Assembly: GCA_031288985.1 (NCBI GenBank)
Contig: JAITQH010000066.1
Coordinates: forward strand, 1-10,978
DNA length: 10,978 nt
Origin: Candidatus Methanoplasma sp.
GTDB taxonomy: Archaea; Thermoplasmatota; Thermoplasmata; Methanomassiliicoccales; Methanomethylophilaceae
Direction: 5' to 3'
This document shows positions 5,923-10,978 of the stretch, piece by piece; position 1 is the first letter of the stretch, and each line of letters begins with the position of its first letter. The notes under the pieces were generated by a model. The model had not been told where the DNA came from and ran no database searches. It was given only the letters and a program-made list of their open reading frames with translations. Position numbers and translations under genes: made by a program.

Positions 5923-7293
5923 TCACCTTTCCTGATGTTCTCCGCTCTGTCTGCGGCGGGGCGCGGGGCCGTCGCGCAGCAGCCTCTTCAGGCGTTCCGC
6001 CGTCGACTCGGCGGAACGAGCGCCTCCGTATCTGAGGGCGCGCAGAACTTCCACCGTCAGGAGCACCATCAGGACGTTCCTGACCAGCAGATACAGGACC
6101 ATCAGGGGAACATGCGCGCAGAAGCCGGGATAGATCGACAGGAAAGGCATCGTAAGGAGCACGGCGCCGGCAAAGTATGCAAGAGGAAGCATCGGAAGCT
6201 TCTCCCGACTGGTGAAGAACACCGCGGCAAGAGGAAGCAGCCATACGAGATATTGGGCCGAGAAGACCTTGTTGAATATCACGAAGATGAGCACCGTAAG
6301 AAACACCATGGTCGGGACGGAGCGTTTAAGGTAGTCCCCGCAGCCTTCGGACCTCTTGATCTGAACATAGTAATACACGTAGCAAAGGAGCAATGCGGCG
6401 ATCGTCAGCGGCATCATCAGCCCGCTGACGGCATCGGGCAGCGACCCGGAAAGGTTGAACGATCCGAACGAGTTGTCGGTATACGTTGCCGTCAGACCCA
6501 GAAGCTCCACGACCAATATGGCCGAAGAGGCAATGCTCTCCAATTGGATCCCGCGATCCGAATGATATGAAAGGAACGTGGTGAAATGTTCGGGTTGGAG
6601 CAGGATGAACGGAATGGTCAGGACCACGGAGGCGACTGCGAATATCGCCGCGTTCCCGATCGCCTTTCCCCACTCCTTTTTGACGGCATAAGGGATGAGG
6701 AACACGGGCATGAGGAGTGCAGGGTACAGCTTTGACAAGGCCCCCAATGAAAGGAACAGCATTGCCCATCCAACCCTCCCCTTAAGATACAGGTACATGG
6801 CGCAGACGGTGAAGACCGCAGGGAATATGTCGTATCTCTCGAATATGAATAGGGGCAGGAGCGCCATGCCGACCACGTATATCGCGGCGGAAAGGCTGGT
6901 ATCCCCATCGTACGCCTTTGTGACCTTCTGCACCACCGCCAGCCCCACGATCGCGACCGCGGCCGCCCAGAGGCCGTATGCGGCCTGATAGCCCCAGACA
7001 TCCGTGGAGGCAAGCGCAGGCACGAGCATGATGAGGAAACCGAGCGGAGGATACTCCCACTTCAGGTCGCTGAACGGCGTATAAGGAGCTATCCCATCCA
7101 GGATCGCGTTGCTGTAAGGCAGGTAGTAGAACTGTATCTCTCCCAAACTGCCGCCGAAGGTGTACGCGCATATGTGCAGGACGGCCAATATGAGTATCAC
7201 GACGCTGCCGACGGCAAGGGTCATCTTGGAGACCCTGCGATACAATGCGGCGATGCATCCGCAAACCGCGTCGTATGTCCCCGCGCAGTTCAA
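5923..7293 (-). CDS. GT-C fold glycosyltransferase, GT87/DUF2029-like membrane protein
   Basis: A 456-residue protein with about ten or more membrane helices and a basic, arginine-rich cytoplasmic-looking tail. Features of the GT87/DUF2029 group are clear: a first outer loop with an acidic residue (Glu52) and YYLPYSNAILDGIAPY (56-71), EYPPLG (80-85), ERYDIFPA (152-159), SKLYP (187-191) and a late NKVFSAQYLVWLLPL. Such enzymes usually transfer a sugar from a polyprenyl-phosphate donor on the outer membrane face; donor and acceptor are unknown here, and the catalytic role of Glu52 is inferred. The start is TTG at 7293, with GGAGGG 5 nt upstream. It overlaps the preceding TGA (TTGA), so translation is coupled to the TAG-containing surface protein gene. 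Confidence 0.85.
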   Translation of the reverse strand: MNCAGTYDAVCGCIAALYRRVSKMTLAVGSVVILILAVLHICAYTFGGSLGEIQFYYLPYSNAILDGIAPYTPFSDLKWEYPPLGFLIMLVPALASTDVWGYQAAYGLWAAAVAIVGLAVVQKVTKAYDGDTSLSAAIYVVGMALLPLFIFERYDIFPAVFTVCAMYLYLKGRVGWAMLFLSLGALSKLYPALLMPVFLIPYAVKKEWGKAIGNAAIFAVASVVLTIPFILLQPEHFTTFLSYHSDRGIQLESIASSAILVVELLGLTATYTDNSFGSFNLSGSLPDAVSGLMMPLTIAALLLCYVYYYVQIKRSEGCGDYLKRSVPTMVFLTVLIFVIFNKVFSAQYLVWLLPLAAVFFTSREKLPMLPLAYFAGAVLLTMPFLSIYPGFCAHVPLMVLYLLVRNVLMVLLTVEVLRALRYGGARSAESTAERLKRLLRDGPAPRRRQSGEHQER

Positions 7294-8498
7294 GCGATCC
7301 CTCCATCCAAGGCGGCTTCCGGGACCGCGCCGCCGTGCATCCCCGGCGGAGGCTTGATCGCGCCGATCGGCTTGAACACAAGCACGGTCGGGGGTTCCGC
7401 CGCATCGCCGAACAGCGTCAGGAACAAAGTGTCCCCGTCGGATATCAGGATTCCATGCACGGCGGCGCCGTCGACCATGACCGTGATCACCGCAAGGTTC
7501 GGAGACTTCATGCAGAAGTAGCCCTTGAATTCGGAGTCGGACGCGCCGAGGCCGGATATGGTTCCCGACAGCAGGTATCCTGACTGCTCGGAGACGCTCA
7601 CGCGGTATTCAGGCGCCCATGTTCTCCAGTCGGTGGTCTTCGGGCCCATGTATTCGGTGCCCTCCCACTCGGTGCCGCCTATGTGCGCGGGTATGAACTC
7701 CGGTACGGTCGTCCAGCCGGTGGTGAGCACGACCTCTCTGCTTTCCGGGCCGCCGTCCACGGCGCCCGTGTGCAGCATGACCATCTATCCCGTCCTTTCC
7801 ATGAGGGTCCAGGCTCTGCCTTCGCCGTCCACCGCGATGCCGGTGCCGTAGGGGGTGTTCTCCAGCATGGTCATCGCTCCGACAAGGCTGTATGCGTTGT
7901 CCGAGCCGCTTTCCGTTACGATCCCGCGGAAGACTGCCCCGTTCTGCTCTCCGATGTTTACGTGCACCGCCGCATCCGACGGATGCGCCGAGTCAGCCAC
8001 CGATATGCTGCCCCACTCTCCGCTGACGTCGCCGTAGTACGGAAGGAAATGCGGCATGCTCCCGTCCCTGGTGTAAAGGGCCGAGCCGGCGAGGATCTCC
8101 CCGTCGGAAAACTTAGTGAAGGCGATCAGCAGCCTGTCCTCGCTGGCTTTCTGCCCCAGGATCTTCACCCACCCGTCCGGGGTCTCGAAGAAGACGTATA
8201 TCGTGTTGCCCACAAAGGATCCGCTGACGGGCTCGCCGCCGACCGACCCGGAGAACGCCAGATTCTTGGACTCGTCCACCGTGATGCGGCGGTCTGCCGC
8301 CTCCGGGCCGCCGCCGTTCAGTTCGTTCAGCTCCCCGTCGCGGCCGTACCAAGCGCATGAGGCCATATTCCACTCGCCCAATATGCTGGATTCCGTCGAG
8401 GAAGTGCCTGCGCCCCCGCCTATCATGTAGGCGTTTCCGGCGACGAACACGGCCAGTGTGACAACTACAACAGTAAGCACCTTGGGGTCCAAAGCCAT
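7290..8498 (-). CDS. Membrane-anchored beta-repeat surface protein with an in-frame TAG
   Basis: One continuous frame of 402 codons contains a single TAG (codon 238), splitting it into 237 residues (7785-8498) and 164 residues (7290-7784). An N-terminal hydrophobic segment (8-28) acts as signal or anchor; the rest looks extracytoplasmic. I see three related beta-rich repeats: near 39-147, 158-250 and 274-380. Each begins with a G-x-W motif (GEW, GEW, TEW), has a strand such as NIGEQNGAVFRG or SVSEQSGYLLSG, and closes with two strands joined by a turn. In repeat 2 the TAG sits in that turn, with its last strand (MVMLHTGAV) after it. So the two halves look like one protein, read through (perhaps as pyrrolysine) or recently broken. 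No family is recognised. ATG at 8498 lacks a Shine-Dalgarno and is probably leaderless. Confidence 0.7.
7785..7787 (-). other. In-frame amber codon, candidate pyrrolysine site
   Basis: TAG at codon 238 is followed directly by an in-frame ATG and 164 more sense codons. All eleven other clear stops in the window are TGA, so TAG is not the normal stop here. Alternatives are a nonsense mutation, an assembly or sequencing error, or reinitiation at the adjacent ATG, since a purine-rich GGACGGGAT precedes it. Confidence 0.55.
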
Positions 8499-8520
8499 GA
8501 ATGTCGTTGTGTTGATAACC

Positions 8521-8535
8521 TACTTAAGTTTTTCT
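8521..8535 (-). promoter_or_regulatory. Promoter of the TAG-containing gene
   Basis: On the minus strand a purine-rich BRE-like GAAAAA (8535-8530) precedes ACTTAAGTA (8529-8521), centred about 27 nt upstream of ATG at 8498. This spacing predicts a leaderless transcript. The TATA match is only moderate. Confidence 0.4.
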
Positions 8536-8557
8536 GCATCGTCCGCACGCACCGCAT

Positions 8558-8615
8558 CCGGCGCGCCGGGCCGGGGCTTGCCGAAGACCCCTTTGAGGCG
8601 CAGGAAGGGTTCGGC
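8558..8615. repeat. Palindrome and imperfect inverted repeat in the divergent spacer
   Basis: CCGGCGCGCCGG at 8558-8569 is a perfect 12-bp palindrome. Next to it, GCCGAA...CCCTT and AAGGG-TTCGGC (8580-8615) form an imperfect inverted repeat with a small bulge. Both lie between the two divergent promoters, where a shared regulator could bind. Nothing else is recognised in the 176-bp spacer 8499-8674 apart from the two promoters. Confidence 0.3.
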
Positions 8616-8644
8616 CAGAGGCAAATTTTGGGTGTAAGCCACTC

Positions 8645-8653
8645 TTTATATAA
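8645..8653 (+). promoter_or_regulatory. TATA box of the rightward glycosyltransferase operon
   Basis: TTTATATAA is a strong archaeal TATA match centred 26 nt before ATG at 8675, so transcription probably starts at the start codon. A short AGGA at 8667-8670 is also present and would matter only if transcription began further upstream. Confidence 0.6.
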
Positions 8654-8674
8654 CACGAGTACGAATAGGAATGT

Positions 8675-10057
8675 ATGGAGACGCAGGATGAAAAAGGCAG
8701 GTCTGTTTCCGGAAGGGTTCTCGGCATTGTCGGGGCCCCTTTGTTCCTGATCGCGGTTGCCGCGCTTGCGGTGAGACTCGTGCTCATGCCTCTTTTCACC
8801 TACGATTTCGACATCTATCATTGGGGCGTCGTTATTCAAAATATCGACAGCGGAAACAACCTCTACAACATCGCAGGATACTATTACACCCCCGTATGGG
8901 GCTACATTCTGGGGGCGCTGTCGTCCGTTCAGCACGTCTTCGGCCCCGACATGTTCGGCGCGAGGTTCACCGACCTCCTGCCGATAGAGGATCTGGCCAT
9001 CTCATGGCACACGGCGACCACGGTCACCACGGGGTTCGTCGTCTTCATGAAGATCCCCTTGATACTGTGCGATATGGCGGTGGCCTATCTGTTGCATTGG
9101 ATCGTCATGGACCGCACCGGAGACAAGAAGAAAAGCATGATGGCCGTGGGACTCTGGCTCTTCTGCCCCACGGTGATATACATGTCCGGAGTGCAGGCGC
9201 AGTTCGACACCATCTCCGCACTGTTCATGCTCCTGATGGCGATAGCAATATACAAGGACAGATGCTTCCTCGGCGGAATGCTCTTCTCCGCCGCGTTCCT
9301 GCTGAAGTTCTTCCCCGGGTTCTGCTTCTTCGTGATCATCGCATACATCTTGGTGAGGCACAGGGGCGACGGTCTTGCGAAAAGGAAGCTGGCCTTTGCC
9401 ATTCTCGGAGGGGCGCTCATGGCCGCCGTCATCCTCATACCGCAGATCCTTACCGGCACCGTGATGGACACGCTGTCGTTCATGACCGGAAGGATGGAGA
9501 CCTATTCAAGCATCTGGATGTCGATCGCGGGCTATGCGGCGATGGTCATCGCCGTTTCGGGCGCGATGTATTTTGGATACCGGATGTACAGATCCGAGGA
9601 AAAGGACGCGGATCGGCAGTTCTTCACGTATCTGTTCTTGGCTCTGACCATGGCGATGTTCCTTTCGATAGCGCCTCAGTACATGATAGTCATGCTGCCG
9701 CTGCTCATCTTCGGCGCTGTCGTCCGCGACAGGAGGCTCATGGTTCCGCTGGTGATAATCGCGATAGGCTCGTTCTTCGCCGCGCTGTCTCTCAACAACC
9801 TGTCCCTGCTGGCCTCGGCGTCCGAGTTCCTGGGGCTGGCGTCGCCGGAATGGATAATATCGGGGATGCAGATGCTGGAGGTCAGGATCCTGGGGATCAC
9901 GTTGGTCGAATGGATGAATCTCATCGCCAATATCGTTGAATATGCGGGCCTCGTTATGATAGTCGTGCTTCACTTCGAAAAGCAGATCGTCTCCGCCCGC
10001 CCGTCCTTGGGCAGGCTCATGATAAAATTATACGGCGGCAGGGAGGTTGTCGAATGA
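8675..10057 (+). CDS. GT-C fold glycosyltransferase, DUF2029/mannosyltransferase-like
   Basis: A 460-residue protein with about ten membrane helices. The first outer loop carries an acidic motif, YDFDIYHW (43-50, Asp44 and Asp46), then SGNNLYNIAGYYYTPVWGY. Further inside are SGVQAQFD (about 171-178) and LKFFPGF (about 210-216), all typical of polyprenyl-phosphosugar-dependent GT-C enzymes. I infer that it adds a hexose, perhaps mannose, on the outer face of the membrane; donor and acceptor cannot be read from the sequence. It is only distantly like the leftward GT-C protein, so the two are not a recent duplication. An ATG at 8671 is out of frame. Its TGA overlaps the next start (ATGA). Confidence 0.85.
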   Translation: METQDEKGRSVSGRVLGIVGAPLFLIAVAALAVRLVLMPLFTYDFDIYHWGVVIQNIDSGNNLYNIAGYYYTPVWGYILGALSSVQHVFGPDMFGARFTDLLPIEDLAISWHTATTVTTGFVVFMKIPLILCDMAVAYLLHWIVMDRTGDKKKSMMAVGLWLFCPTVIYMSGVQAQFDTISALFMLLMAIAIYKDRCFLGGMLFSAAFLLKFFPGFCFFVIIAYILVRHRGDGLAKRKLAFAILGGALMAAVILIPQILTGTVMDTLSFMTGRMETYSSIWMSIAGYAAMVIAVSGAMYFGYRMYRSEEKDADRQFFTYLFLALTMAMFLSIAPQYMIVMLPLLIFGAVVRDRRLMVPLVIIAIGSFFAALSLNNLSLLASASEFLGLASPEWIISGMQMLEVRILGITLVEWMNLIANIVEYAGLVMIVVLHFEKQIVSARPSLGRLMIKLYGGREVVE

Positions 10058-10978
10058 GATCCGACAAGCCCATCGTGGCCATCGCAGTCGTTCTTCTGAC
10101 GGTCATGCTGGTCGGCGAAGTGATCGTTTACACGTCCGGGATCCAGAACTACTCCGCGGCCGCGTCATTCAGGGAGGGAGGCGTGGATTATTCCGTGTCG
10201 TCCAACGGCTCGAACACATATGAGGTGGTCGTCAACGACAACGGTTCGTTCAGGACGGCGGACTCCGTCTACATCTATTTCGACGAGAGGTACGCGGCGG
10301 ATTACGAGAAGGTGACCGTCGCGGTGGGAGCGAGGGAGCTGAATCAGGAATACTACATACAGCAGCTCACCGCCTCTCTGGAGTACAGAGGGTTCACGGC
10401 GATCGTCAAGGTCAATGCCGACGAACTGAAGAAAAGTCTGCAAAGCGACCTTCTGACGGACGGATACTCCAAGGCGCTCATCGTCATATCGGGGGTCCTG
10501 CCCGACACCGTCTACACAGGGAACGGCGGAGATCTGATATTCCAATGGATGCGCGAAGGAGGCAGCCTCTACTGGCTCGGGAACCTGCTGGGGCAGGGTT
10601 ATTCCACTCCTGGAGGCGTGAAAGAGGTCGCAGACTATCAGATGCTGTTCTTCGGAGCGGAGTGCCTCAACACGAACGGAACCGACCGGGCGTTCTCGGA
10701 CGTGGGGTCGAACGATTACAGGGCGATCCTGTCCCTCATGAACAACCGCGTCAAGTACGGGGTGGACGGATCCAAGCTGCCCGAGGGGACGGAGCACCTG
10801 TCGGTCGGATACGCCGAAGACAATTATTCCAGCATAACATTTGTTGAATTCGGAAAGGGCATGATATGCATACTTGGCGGAGACTACTCCAACAACCAGC
10901 GCAACGACCTGGCGCAGGTGCTCTCCGCCCGCATATGCTACGAGTCGGTCCTGCTCGGAGAGGAGGGCGGATCGGTCG
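10054..10978 (+). CDS. Membrane-anchored extracytoplasmic protein, 3' end off the window
   Basis: 308 residues are visible and the frame is still open at the right edge. An N-terminal hydrophobic segment (7-27) acts as signal anchor and the rest should be outside. Five N-glycosylation sequons are present at N32, N51, N63, N208 and N257. Residues about 138-180 (ALIVISGV, then WMREGGSLYWLG) and 262-292 (FVEFGKGMICILGGDY) resemble the strand and glycine-turn pattern of class I glutamine-amidotransferase-like domains, as in DUF4350-type proteins; no catalytic Cys nucleophile is evident, so I infer a structural or binding role. GGGAGGT (10041-10047) precedes the ATG, which overlaps the glycosyltransferase stop (ATGA). 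It could be a partner or acceptor of that enzyme. Confidence 0.8.
   Translation, partial: MRSDKPIVAIAVVLLTVMLVGEVIVYTSGIQNYSAAASFREGGVDYSVSSNGSNTYEVVVNDNGSFRTADSVYIYFDERYAADYEKVTVAVGARELNQEYYIQQLTASLEYRGFTAIVKVNADELKKSLQSDLLTDGYSKALIVISGVLPDTVYTGNGGDLIFQWMREGGSLYWLGNLLGQGYSTPGGVKEVADYQMLFFGAECLNTNGTDRAFSDVGSNDYRAILSLMNNRVKYGVDGSKLPEGTEHLSVGYAEDNYSSITFVEFGKGMICILGGDYSNNQRNDLAQVLSARICYESVLLGEEGGSV

Noticed and set aside
7290..7784. The downstream 164-codon frame as an independent gene
   Set aside because: It lacks a signal or anchor, starts directly after the TAG in the same frame, and begins in the middle of a beta repeat. Reinitiation is not excluded, but a single-gene origin fits better.
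8675..10057. Recent duplication of the two GT-C glycosyltransferase genes
   Set aside because: Lengths are similar (456 and 460 residues), but apart from general family motifs the sequences do not match.
1..10978. CRISPR arrays, tRNA or rRNA genes, insertion sequences, transposases or phage genes
   Set aside because: I found no regularly spaced repeats, tRNA-like cloverleaf, terminal inverted repeats or transposase motifs on either strand.

Overview
The window is archaeal. It carries L7Ae, S28e, L24e and aIF5B, TATA-type promoters and a bifunctional phosphoglucose/phosphomannose isomerase of the archaeal type. It is GC-rich, apart from the left edge. All eleven clear stop codons are TGA. The single TAG that interrupts a gene lies in the middle of an otherwise continuous reading frame. 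This pattern suggests a pyrrolysine-using methanogen of the Thermoplasmata, most likely order Methanomassiliicoccales. That placement is inference; no pyl or mtm genes are in the window.

Layout. (1) Positions 1-281, minus strand: the 5' part of an unrecognised gene running off the left edge, less GC-rich than the rest. (2) 282-560: promoter region and a leader of about 57 nt for the translation operon. (3) 561-4617, plus strand: a tightly packed run rpl7ae, rps28e, rpl24e, ndk, infB and the isomerase gene, covering ribosome and RNP proteins, nucleotide supply, initiation and sugar-phosphate metabolism. It ends exactly where the next, convergent operon ends. (4) 5882-4618, minus strand: two overlapping genes for polytopic membrane proteins. 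(5) 8498-5923, minus strand: a surface-anchored beta-repeat protein interrupted by TAG, translationally coupled to a GT-C (GT87/DUF2029-like) glycosyltransferase. (6) 8675 to the right edge, plus strand: a second GT-C glycosyltransferase coupled to a membrane-anchored extracytoplasmic protein with several N-glycosylation sequons.

Regions 5 and 6 form a mirrored locus around the 176-bp divergent spacer 8499-8674: each arm pairs one multi-membrane glycosyltransferase with one surface protein by a 4-nt start/stop overlap. The isomerase next door could feed mannose- and glucose-phosphate into surface-glycan donors, but that link is only inferred.

Most notable points: the in-frame amber codon, which falls inside the second of three related beta repeats and so looks like readthrough (pyrrolysine) or a young nonsense mutation rather than two genes; a kink-turn-like hairpin in the leader of the L7Ae gene, just upstream of its Shine-Dalgarno sequence; and an L24e lacking one of its four zinc-binding cysteines.
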